Part shown: positions 23,441-33,466 of the stretch, in pieces
Numbering within the stretch: position 1 is the stretch's first letter
Layout: each line of letters opens with the position of its first letter
NCBI GenBank assembly: GCA_973895155.1
Contig: OZ316893.1
Coordinates: forward strand, 12,214,001-12,278,000
Direction of reading: 5' to 3'
Length of the DNA: 64,000 nucleotides
Origin: Marsupella aquatica
Taxonomy: Eukaryota; Marchantiophyta
Notes under the pieces: model-generated
Databases searched by the model: none
What the model was told of the DNA's origin: nothing
Seen by the model: the letters and a program-made list of their open reading frames with translations, nothing else
Program-made: the position numbers and the translations under genes

Positions 23441-26169
23441 GACATTCGTGTCATCTAGATACTAGTGGTGATCCTCCTCAATCTGGAGCAAAAGCAAATC
23501 CAATTGAAGAGACTACAGGAGGTACAGTAGCTATGTAGATCTCCTTTGACAACCAAATTTCTCATTCCCATAAAGTTATCGTGGGATATCATCTCTCGTG
23601 GGAAAGCGGCCCCATGAAATCTTCCTCGAACTTGAGACTGCATTCGAACAGGAATTCTAAATAGATTTAAACATGCCCCCATCCGGTGCGGTACAACAGT
23701 TATGGTAAGATTCCATGGGCAGGAGCGAGGTCGATTTGGTACTGACACCTCGCCTCCCACCGTTGCATGGATGTTGTTTGCGCTGTACGAAAGGGTACAA
23801 TGCAATTAATGAAGATTTCAGGCCAAATACAGGTTCTAGCCCACCAATCTGTGGAGTAGCAAAACTCGTATGTGCGGAAGCATGTTGGAGCCCTCTTCTC
23901 GTAGCTGGAATCGTAAGCAAGGTAGCTTTGATACGTGTAGGAATAGAGGTACCGGCAGAAGCATTCCTTTGTTGAACAGTGGTTTCCTTAGATTGGTTCT
24001 CTTATACTATTTGATGAGCGGATTCCATTGATGACTAATTTTTGTCGTGCTCACAAACACAGATCGTGGGTTTTTTTCAGGCATGCCCAAACCAATTCTC
24101 AAGAACTGGCCTCGGAATTTGTTGGGTCGGCAAATTCACTCTACGGTTGTCTGAATGGAGGAATTTACAGTCCAACGAATGTGATTCTCTTTAAGACATT
24201 CCTAAGTTGTAAGGGGAGTTGATGGCCGTGATACCTTTTTACGAGAATCCCTTTCTTGGGTTAGCTGGTTGCTTACTACGACCAGTGGAAAATGAAGAAG
24301 TTACTGTTCCAGGAAAATAGGACTCCACCAATGCTGTGAACATATTTAGATTGCTATGGTACTCGCACGACAAGGGGGCCAATTGATCCAATGTGGAGAG
24401 AATTACCTATGAGAAGTTAGTAGATTCGTATGGTTTCTCCTGCACGAATTGGGAGCCGAATCATAGACACAAAGCACAGCAAGGCGGATCTTGAGAGGCA
24501 CTTGAGGCTTTTCGGACAAGAGCAACTATTGTAGTCGTAGTGTAGAAATTCTAGATTAGGTGGGTGAGCCCAACATGCTTGGGATTAGCTTCGTCTGTCT
24601 TCTGGATGCAGTACTTTGTGTTCCCTGGAAGTTTAGGGGTTTATTTCTTGCACAAAAATTCTAAACATGAAAAGTGTCCTTACAGCTAAGGTTGCCGGGA
24701 CAAAGAGATGCTGTAGAGGCCAGCGAGAAACACACACGTTCAAGGAAAACGCATGTACCAAATATCAGAATTAGCCTGAAAGTGACAGTGCTGAAGAAAG
24801 TGAAAGAAAGAGAAGTGATGGTCGCCCCCAGTCTTGCTCACTATATGATCATGCACGCCTGGAAGAAGACAAGCTTTGTTGCAGAGGTTATTACCGCCTC
24901 CCTGAACGTTAACTTTCAGATTCAGTTTGGGTCCCTTCCGCATCCTTTTGCCTAAGAGATACTGAGGACAAAAGCCACCTGACCACAAATCTGGAGCCCC
25001 AATCTCTCTGGGAGACCAAAGTCCAAAGAAAATTTAGTCTTGGCACCCATCTTTGTGACTGTTCAGCCTACGGGCAGTGCAATTCAATTTCAGCAACAAA
25101 TTGTACATAACTGTGGTAAAGCCTCAGGAGACCGCTTTCAAAGAGTAGGAGTGGTGAGTACCGCAGCAGTTGCAAGGGGGGCCCTCTAGGCAAGCTTGAT
25201 GCTTTGAGCTCACTTGACACATGATGTCTGTTGTGTGATGTCGACGATGGGACATTGAGGAACTGGGAAGATAAGCAAGAAACCATCTGAAACGAAACTT
25301 CCAAGGGGTAATGACTAGACAGCCCATTTCGATAGCAAATTGTTAAAGACACTCGAGAAGAGATCCATTTGAATGTAAGTACTGTACTTGCACTGTCGAA
25401 GAATGCTCAAGGGAAAAGAGAGAGATCATGATGATCCTGTAGAGGATAGAAACGAGGAATCTGTTGAAGGCTACTCATAGCATGCCAGGGAAAAGAATTG
25501 CCTGAATACCAACCACACGACGAGGTAGACTCTGTCAAAGACAACGAGCTCGCTATCACAACCAGTGTTCGAGAAGGCATTTCTTGAAATGTAGCAACTC
25601 CAAAACTATCTCCAAGGCTCATGATACGCTCGTTTTACGTCCGTGAACAAACCCTACGAAAATCTAGGATTTAACACACATAGAGTACAGTCGTAAGACT
25701 CTTTTAACTCACAGTCCTCTGATAATATCTAGCAGTCACGAAGGCCAAGAAGCTACCATTCCTTGCTCCCCTCCTGTGGAATAAGACCGAAAGGCGGATA
25801 AAATTCGGACTAAATCTCTCCAAAGAAGTGCACTATCCCAAGTCTCTTTCAAACTGAGTCTTAGGGTAAAATATCAAAGGAGTGCAGATTTCTACACTTA
25901 AGCAGTCAGAGTAACGAAACGCCTTTCGTAAATGTGACATCAAAACCTGGCATTTCAGCCACAGCCTTCGACTCGATGAGGGTAATCCGGTCCCCCAAAA
26001 AGAAATATTGATAACTTCAAATTGGCGATACCTGTCTTGATATACGCTCCTTCATTCTCTACAACCGTCCCCCTAAAACCGAAACCCGAATTTTTCAAAA
26101 TTAATTCCCTTTCCTGTCGGTTTCCTATATTTTCTAAAACTGTTGGTTCTTCATCGTGTACGTTGGATG
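23441..26169. other. Stretch downstream of PCC1 with coding-like but unassigned patches
   Basis: Several patches have protein-like composition but no open context. On the + strand these are SGDPPQSGAKANPIEETTGG at about 23466-23525 and the frame 23715-23975. On the reverse strand there is a 71-codon frame at 25622-25407 and a 94-codon frame at 25352-25068. The last two could be exons of a small reverse-strand gene, but no splice pair joins them convincingly. The part nearest 26169 should be the 3' UTR of PCC1. Confidence 0.35.
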
Positions 26170-27343
26170 TCACGACATGTACTTGGTTTCGGGCCCGAAT
26201 TCTTCTATGGTACGTGTAGCCAAAATTAATAAGTCCATAAACGAACTGAACGAGGCCCTCAAAAACCTTGCCTCTGTCGCAGTAAAATTGCTGTACCACA
26301 ACACAAAGCATCCCGTCAATGGATCAGTTCCGCTTCAGATAAATCGCAAAACCCTAAGAGAGATCACAGGGCACCTCTGAACTAGATGAAAAAGGTTTTG
26401 TATGAAACTGCCCCATCGTCAGCTTAGGACCTACACTGCCAACCTTGTAGCGGTTCTAATTTCGATCCACTAACCTTGCAGCTGAATTCATGAATACTGC
26501 ATAATGTTCTCATTTTCGTGCATGCAATTCTCGAGCGCAGAAACTGTAATGTTGTGCATCGAGAAAAATTAAGGTTGAACATGATGAAGTCATGACAAAA
26601 CTGCTTTCTACCGTAGCTTAATGGACTGCAGGGCTTTCGCAAATTTTAAATGAAAGAGCTGCTGAATCGTTAGGACTCAGGACTTACATCTTAAGTCGTT
26701 GGCCTTCCACTGTCATCTCCCTCTTCACTGTATCAGGCTTTAGCTGTTATGCAAAACATCCTAATCAGTCCCATTCTTTTGAGTACGGCTAGTTCAAACT
26801 AGTCAGCGATCACAGAACCCTAACAACAGCTCAAGAACATGGGACTTCAGGAAATGATCGAAAAATTGAGAATTTACGCAAACGGTCAAGTAACAGTTGT
26901 CCAAGGGAATCATTATGCTAAACACGACGTGGTCTGTACCTCTGGATCAACTGAAAGAGTAACCATTACAATTCGTGCCAGCTCTTCTGTTGGATAGTCT
27001 ACTTCTACATTACTGCATTCCACGGATTCATTAGCGTCCTTCAGAAAGTAAAAAGCATGCAAAAATTACTCCTCAAAGGAAGCATTGGTACAAACCTTGT
27101 CAACCGATTCGGGGGGAATTTCCAGAGCTCAACTTCAATTCATGAATTGGATTCATTGCCAATTGCCCTACGCTGCTCTGAGGTAACGCAGTGCAGCAAA
27201 TTTTGAGGGGAGACAGAGCAAGCTAAGTCGTGAGGAGCTTCGTACCAGGTGAACTGAGGACGTTCCACAATTGGATTAGCATGGCCGTTAAGTTGAGGCT
27301 CCACAACAGCAACGGCTGGCGGTGGACTTGTAATTGTTGCCAT
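26170..27343 (-). CDS. PCC1: KEOPS complex subunit Pcc1 (LAGE3 family), four small exons
   Basis: I assembled complement(join(26170..26290, 26688..26743, 26940..27012, 27246..27343)), 348 nt, 115 residues. Every junction is GT-AG and keeps frame. Exon 2 reads VEVDYPTEELARIVMVTLSV. Exon 3 reads LKPDTVKREMTVEGQRLK. Exon 4 reads FTATEARFLRASFSSFMDLL, then LATRTIEEFGPETKYMS and TGA. This order (two-strand start, helix, the KREMTVEG strand, the EARFLRASF...TIEEFG helix) is the Pcc1/LAGE3 fold. Pcc1 dimerises and binds Kae1 in KEOPS, which makes t6A37 on ANN-decoding tRNAs; family members are typically 80-145 residues. The exon 1-2 junction is the least certain: donor TG/GTACGA at 27246/27245 and acceptor GCAG/T before 27012 give FTC-NVEVDYP, as expected from plant homologues. 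The frame also extends upstream to an ATG at 27439; I chose 27343 (MATITS) for family length. Confidence 0.85.
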
Positions 27344-27466
27344 GACCACCACCCTCTGCGTATCCCTACCACGGGTCGATCTAAAGGAGGATCCTCGGCC
27401 CCAAACAACAGAAAAAAAACCACACTTCACCGCAATCACCCTTCAACTGCGAATCTCCAGTGTCAT

Positions 27467-27486
27467 TTCTCTCTCTCTCTCTCTGG
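27467..27486. repeat. CT/GA microsatellite in the PCC1 upstream region
   Basis: A run of CT dinucleotides lies about 125-145 bp upstream of the chosen PCC1 start. On the gene strand it reads as GA repeats, common in plant 5' leaders and GAGA-type promoters. Function is inferred from position. Confidence 0.6.
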
Positions 27487-27625
27487 GACTTGAGATGAAG
27501 TGAATGCACTAATTCAAAGCTCCATCCCAACCCACAAACCTCAATCGGATTCTCTCACTCACCCACTCACTCGAATAGAACGAGGTTTAGTTCAACTCCC
27601 TTATTAACAGGCGGTCAGAGCTTCT

Positions 27626-27634
27626 AAACCCTAA
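27626..27634 (-). promoter_or_regulatory. Telo-box upstream of PCC1
   Basis: AAACCCTAA lies about 285 bp upstream of the chosen PCC1 start. Telo-boxes are common in promoters of plant translation and housekeeping genes, which fits a tRNA-modification subunit. Other AAACCCTAA copies in this window (about 28804, 28876, 45601) have no gene beside them, so a chance match is possible. Confidence 0.35.
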
Positions 27635-27659
27635 ACATATATATTTCAAACTAGTCGAG

Positions 27660-27985
27660 TGCCAGTGCATCGCACTAAAGTTGTTGTCAAGGTCATAAAA
27701 AGATGTAGAGCACTAAAGAGCACTAAAGATAAGGTGATAAAAAGATGTCAAGGTGATAAAAGATATCGAGGAGGAAAAAAAAAATATTGAGATGAAAAAA
27801 GATGTAGAGATGAGAAAAAATATCAAAGTGATCAAAAGATGTCGAGATGATAAAAAGATGTTGAGGGTGAAAAAAAAATGTGGAAGTGATAAAAAAATGT
27901 CAAGATGATAAAAAATGTTGTAGTGAGAAAAGATGTTGAGGAGAGAAACTTAAAGATATTGAGGTGATAAAAGATGTCGAGTTGA
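27660..27985 (+). repeat. Minisatellite of a 16-20 bp GATAAAAAGATGTCGAG-type unit
   Basis: An A/G-rich array of irregular units (GGTGATAAAAAGATGTCAA, GAGATGAGAAAAAATATC, GGTGATAAAAGATATCGA and others). It is preceded at about 27660-27682 by GTGCCAGTGCATCGCACTAA and followed at about 27993-28010 by CCCATGCACTGCACAATTG. A related array in reverse orientation lies at 46640-47880. Confidence 0.8.
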
Positions 27986-30469
27986 TAAACCCATTGCCCA
28001 TGCACTGCACAATTGTCATTATAGCCATTTTATTATTGCGACTATTTTGTTATTTGCAACCAATTGTCATTGTGACCATTTCATTGTTGTGGCCATTTTT
28101 ATGTGTGGGGCCATTCATTTGTGTCCTTGGTCAATATGGCTATTGCAAAAAAGAATTAGGATTTAGTGTTAAATAATGTAAGTTGGAAGAAATTTTTCAT
28201 AAAGAGAATAGAAAAAATCAAAAAAAATAATTTTAGTTCTCTCCTCAGTAGCCTTTTCTCCACTTTCCTATGAATGATGTCTTTTAAACTGAAAACTCTA
28301 ATTTGTATTGTTCTTTATCTATATGTTTACATTAATTGCATGTGACAAACATGTGTCCAAAAGTGATGTGAGTCTACTTAGATTTTCTTGTTAGACCCAC
28401 CTACCCATTATAGCCACATGTCAACTCACATTCAATTTCCAGTCACCTTGATATTAGAATCATTTTATGGATGTTAGTGCCAAAGTCTAGGTGTGGGTGG
28501 AAGCGCATCCCGGTTCCAAGCTAGGAGAGTCTTTATTCTTCCTTTCACCCAATCTGATGGACAGGAATATTTAGGCCTTAAATCCAAGGGTCATAATGAG
28601 TTCCCTCCAAAACTAATTTTGTAAACAGATGATAAGTAAAAAAGGGCCGGATTGTATATTATAATGAGTAGATTGCCAAAAAAACAAAAGGCATCCTAAA
28701 CTGGGAGCCATGATCTCTAGCAAAACACCCAATCAAAGGGGAACAAACAGGTGGCCAAAAAGCCAGAATGACCCAGGCAGAAGCCCCCAAAGCCAGAACC
28801 CCCAAACCCTAAACACTTACAAATAGAGAAACCATATTGTAGGTTTTAGGGACTCTAGACAGATTTGTGTTAGTAAACCCTAAACACCTAAAGTATTCAC
28901 CCTAGTAAGTGTTATTCAAACCAATTAGAGCAGGAATTTGAGAGGACATTTTCCGGATCTACTCATGAATTTGCGTTACTCACATTAAACCTGTCATAGC
29001 ACTAATTCCGTGCACATGACTTTTCTGTTTGGCATTTTGGTTCTTTGGAAGTGTGATATATAACGGAAACTAAAATTTCAAATCTTACTACGCCAACTGA
29101 AGTCTACTTTTAAGAGCCTAGGTCTAGAGTGAAGCCTCTAGACCGTAACTATATGGCCATCATGTGCATGGGAGAAACTCATGACATGACTATGATGTAT
29201 GCAAAATAGTACATGCAATGTGATAATTTCTAAGTATTTACATTCAAAAAATATGGGCACTATGGCCCCACCACAACATATGTGCATAGAAGATGGATGT
29301 GCACATAATGGAGAATGATATATTATATATGACTATTAAAATGATGAATTTTTTTATTATTTCATTAACTTTCAAAGAATATGAATAGAGTATATATTTT
29401 GATAATACTTTTATTATCCTCTCCGCTATTCATGTTCAAAGAACAGGCAGTCGGGGCTAGTCATCTTTAAAAGAGAAACCCTCAGATCATCACATTTACT
29501 ACGTTGTACTTTTTTTGCACTGTTCAATAATTCGTTCCTTTTCTCTTACCTACACAAATAAAATCTGGCTGAAATGAAAAGCAGTCAAAGCCTCTTTGAC
29601 TCCATGTTCGAGCTCTCAACACTCTCCTTCAGCAAAGCAACCCTCCATGCTACTGCAGACTTGTCTGCTCCTCAGTTCAAACTAAAGCCCTCTTCAAGAG
29701 TGTAGTTTGTATCAGGTATCAATTGCTCCTATCAGCCATTTGTATGTCAAACTTTCTTACTAGGACAGACCGCCAAAATGGCTCAGCAAGGGCAGCCAAG
29801 AGCAATTTTTTGAACTAATGTGGCCCTGGATGTGGCCACAAGAGAGAAAAGCTGACCAAAATATTGATGTTCAAGTTGGGAAAGGTCACTAGTAAGCTTC
29901 AGTGGTATTGGTGACCTATAAGTGATGGGGTTAACAACCTCCCCCTTAGAGGAAGTCCATGTCCCATTTGCAAACTTATTTAGGGCACTAGATGTGGACC
30001 ATTAGCTCACGACTATATCCTTTCCTGTTATTTTTATTTTTCTTCCTCCTAGGTTTTTAGGGTTTTCATTTGCCCACTTCTTTATTTTAGGCTAACTATC
30101 TGGTAGTGTTACTTCTTGAAATTATATTTTATATCCTTTTTAGAATATTCCAAAAATAAAATATACTTTAAAGGTCTTTTGTTCACTTATTATGGTCCTT
30201 AGCCATTTACTCTTCTCCACGTGTAGGTTTTAGTTTCTCATTGCAAGTCATATTGTCTGTACAATGTTGAGCCAGGCAAACACAACAAAAATGTCAGCAG
30301 GTCCAATCAGAAGTAAGCATAGGACACGAAAGTACGATCAAATGCATCCAATATCCTTTACAAGTATGTGGACGCCCATATTTCTCCCCGCATATGCTAG
30401 TCAAGATCCGGTTGCCGTGTATCTTGTAAGCCAAACTGTATGCCCTTAATCCTACAGTAGACATTGCGT
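27986..30469. other. AT-rich gene-free stretch
   Basis: No coding support. At 28000-28130 a diverged short repeat built on TTGTCATTGTGACCATTT/TATAGCCATTTTATTATTG follows the GCACTGCAC signature. The interval 30085-30200 shares a short segment with the dispersed repeat seen at 4.0 and 49.3 kb. Confidence 0.45.
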
Positions 30470-31051
30470 TTCGCAAACACTACCTAAAATTTGTCTCACC
30501 TCTCACAATTTCACTATACATTGAATTTCACAAACAGTACCTAAAATTGATCTTGCCACTCAAACTTTCACTGTATATTGAGTTTTACAAACACTACCTA
30601 ATTTGTCTAGCACTCAATATTTCACTATGCACTGAGCTTTACAAGCACTCCCTAAAATCTGTCTGACCACTCAAAATTTCACTAATTGAGTTTTGCAAAC
30701 ACTACCTAAATTTGTCTCACCACTCAAAAGTTCACAAGTTGAGTATCACAAACACTACCTAAATTTGTCTCGCCACTCAAAATTTCACTAATTGAGTTTC
30801 ATAAACACTAACTACAATTTTTTCTGCCACTCACAATTTCACTAATTGAGTTTCACAAACACTACCTACAATTTGTCTCGCCACTCAAAAATTCACTAAT
30901 TGCGTTTTCACAAACACTACCTAAAATTTGTCTTGCCACTCAAAATCTCACTAATTGAGTTTTTCACAAACACTACCTAAAATTTGTCTCCCCACTCAAA
31001 ATTTCACTACTTGAGTTTCACAAACACTACATAACAGTTTTCTGGCCACTC
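30470..31051. repeat. Minisatellite, period about 55-65 bp (left part)
   Basis: About ten units of the form TTTCACTAATTGAGTTTCAC, AAACACTACCTAAAATTTGT, CTCGCCACTCAAAA. The array stops at the terminus of the TIR element at 31052 and resumes at 32335, so the element lies within it. Confidence 0.9.
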
Positions 31052-32334
31052 ACTACACTCTTTACAGTATTTAGTCTCACACACTCTAATTAGTGTGAGG
31101 TTAGATTTGAGGTAAGTGACGGTAATTAAGGTGTGTGACACTAATATGGTATGACACTAATTGTGGTCACAAGTCAAATAATGTCACACACACTTAAGCT
31201 AAAAAAATAGAATGGACAATAGTCAAAATTTGTTTATAAAAAATTAAAAACTGTGCACAATATATGATTACAGTTTACAAAATTTACTACTCATACAAAC
31301 ATTGAGAAAACTTCAGAGATTTAGAACTCCTTCCACATATTACTCAAACATTGAACAAACTTCCAAAATTTATAATTCCTTCTCACATAGCACAAAATTG
31401 CAATTTGGGGTACTCAACCACATTGAGCAAACAAGATCTGTTCGATTCACTTCTATCAACTATGAATAACACATGCAGTCTCACATAAGCTACAACCTGT
31501 CCCATGTGTCTCATCCTTGCAAGACGGTGTACAGCCCAAGAGAAGTGGGTTGAGCTGGCTCTTCACCTGGTTCACCAACATCAGGAGCCACTTCAACATT
31601 AGCATCAATGTCAAGGTCAACTCGACTCCCTTCAAAATTCACTCAATACTTTGCTATGATATTCTGAAGCTCAGGTGTAAGTTGATTTTCAGACTATACA
31701 CCATATTGACATTTAGAGACAAATCGATGTTTATCATTGAATTTTGTGCATAAGACATGCCATGTCTGTCAACAAAACTGTCCACCTCAATTACACAGTC
31801 CCTCGCCACCCTTGCCAATGTCAAAAACCAATGTTTGCTTGTATTTATCAATTTCCTAGATATGCCACGTGTCCCAATCCCCAAATTTTTTGGGTCTTCA
31901 TTTATTATTTTTTGAAGTGTAGCAAGGATAAGCCAAAGGAGATGCAGATTAATTACCAGTGACATTTTGACAGTCTTGATTCTCTTTCCCTTGCTCCAGC
32001 AAATTCAGCTATGATGGCCAATCCATTCCCGCCATGTTATCAATTTGTCAACCTCATTTCACAAAGACTGACAAGCTAAAAGATAAAGAAACTTTCTAAG
32101 AACATACACACAAAGAGATGTTGTTGGTAGCCTGGCAAACTTTGGAGTGGGTCCAGTTTAGGGTTACCACCACATTGTCACCTCTAATTATCAATATTTT
32201 CAATATATTAATTTATTTTTCAAAATTAGGGGTGGCCGTAAATAGTGTCATTTGGCTGAAAATCAAGGGCTACCCCTAATTAGTGTGTGTGACACTAATT
32301 GTTTCATGACACTAAATACTGTAAAGAGTGTAGT
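31052..32334. mobile_element. 1283-bp DNA transposon with 24-bp terminal inverted repeats
   Basis: The left end starts ACTACACTCTTTACAG, and the 24-bp terminal sequence through TATTTAGT is repeated perfectly in inverse at the right end. Inside the termini both ends carry inverted copies of GTGTGTGACACTAATT-like motifs. No clear target duplication is seen: the flanks are two repeat units, with about a dozen bases of the unit missing at the junction. The interior holds a 103-codon reverse frame (31965-31654) that I do not recognise as a transposase, so the element is probably non-autonomous. The left end reads CACTA if one base is added, but the right end does not match that. The superfamily is unassigned. 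Confidence 0.8.
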
Positions 32335-32640
32335 TGAGTTTCTCAAACACTACCTAACAATTTTCTAGCCCCTTAAAATTTCACTATTTGAGTTTCACAA
32401 ACCCTACCTAAAATTGGTCTTGCCAATTTGTCTTGCCACTCAGAATCTCACTAGTTGAGTCTCACAAACACTACCCTAAAATTTGCTTAGTCACTCGAAA
32501 TTTCACTAATCGAGTTGCACAAACTTTGTAGCGCCAATTTGTCTAGCCACTCAAAATATCGCTACAGTAGTTGAGTTTCACAAACGCCACCTAAAATTTC
32601 TCTGGCCGCTCAAAAATTCACTAATTAAGTAGTCTTTGTG
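32335..32640. repeat. Minisatellite, period about 55-65 bp (right part)
   Basis: Continuation of the array at 30470-31051: TTGAGTTTCTCAAACACTAC, CTAGCCACTCAAAATATCGC and similar units, more diverged than the left part. Confidence 0.85.
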
Positions 32641-32769
32641 CAAATTAATGAGGATCGCCGATAATTATGCGAAGGTCGTCGCTTTGCTTCGTTTTTCGAG
32701 GAGTTTTACAGGAGTACAGAAAACGCATCGATTCTTTGCGTATCATCTTCCTGTGCGTTCCTTCCTTTC

Positions 32770-33209
32770 GAGAGGGCGAGAGCTCGATCGATTTCGATTC
32801 ACCATCGCCGACATCCTTTCTTCGTCTTCGGCTTCGGCTCCTGCTGCGATTCATCGCCTTTCTCGACACGCGATTGCGCGCAATTCTTTTGAAATGAGCG
32901 TTTGTGTGGAGGAATAAGAGTATACGGAAGAAGAAAGTACGTCCGGCGACGAAGCGTGGAGAATTAGGGTATTGGCCAACAGCAGCACTTTCTTTCTGTC
33001 GGATTGGGTTTCCTCTGCTCTCCTCTCGTCTACTCTCCGGTGCGTCGTTTTTTCTCTTTTCGGTGTTGTGGAGCAGCTCACGAGAGCGTTGGAGCGGGCT
33101 GGGGTGAGACCTCGTCTCCCTCACTTTTGTAGTAGAGTAACAGAGAAGTGTCGCGGATTTCAATCGGGGCTCGGGGAAAGTGTGTGGAGGGAGTAGCTGG
33201 ATTTTGAAT
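32770..33209 (+). promoter_or_regulatory. Upstream block of RPN6, duplicated at 42.56 kb
   Basis: This block (from about CTCGATCGATTTCGATTCAC at 32783) is the DNA directly upstream of the RPN6 leader. A diverged copy lies at 42560-42985. Shared phrases include AATTCTTTTGAAATGA, GGCCAACAGCAGCACTT and TTTCTGTCGGATTGG. Conservation of AATTCTTTTGAAATGA followed by a short frame (GAAAGTACGTCC... rich in Glu/Ser/Asp codons) hints that the block may once have coded. In the copy the frame MTVRIERNKKYTEDESTSSD is open, whereas here it has a stop after seven codons. I treat it as promoter or 5' flank. Confidence 0.4.
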
Positions 33210-33466
33210 AATCCAGTCCTTTGGAAACCTAGTAGAAGGGTGCGTCGTGCTCGAACTTGAACATGTAGGTATGTTCGGTTGGGCTTGAGCTTTGAATTGG
33301 TGCATTTCGGTTCGTCTGAAGCGAGTGTGAGAGAGATAGGAGAGTAATCCAGTCCTTCAAAACCTAATAATAGGGTGCGTCGTACTCGAACGCGAATATT
33401 TAGGTGTGTGGATTGGGCGTGAGCTTTGAATTGGTGATTCGTCTGAAGTCCGACAGGGAGAGAGAG
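33210..33466 (+). repeat. 136-bp direct duplication ending at the RPN6 start codon
   Basis: AATCCAGTCCTT starts at 33210 and 33346. Both units carry TAGGGTGCGTCGT (with one variant), GAGCTTTGAATTGGTG, TTCGTCTGAAG and a GAGAGAGA tail. The second unit ends in the RPN6 ATG, so the first unit is a duplicated leader without its coding sequence. Confidence 0.85.

Noticed and set aside
23440-24600. Possible organelle DNA insertion
   Set aside because: Some phrases looked organelle-like, but none matched a chloroplast or mitochondrial gene I know well (rbcL, psbA, rps2 compared from memory). A search against organelle genomes would settle it.
25068-25622. Two reverse frames (71 and 94 codons) as a small two-exon gene
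   Set aside because: No donor-acceptor pair joins them in frame convincingly, and no motif is recognisable.
30470-31051. CRISPR-like array
   Set aside because: There are no unique spacers between constant repeats; units are contiguous and diverged, and this is a plant nuclear genome.
31654-31965. 103-codon reverse frame inside the TIR element as transposase
   Set aside because: No DDE-type or zinc-finger pattern is visible and it is short; I treat the element as non-autonomous.
32645-33163. 172-codon reverse frame upstream of RPN6
   Set aside because: Arg/Ser-rich composition comes from the complement of TCG/TTC-rich DNA; the homologous block at 42.6 kb does not keep the frame.
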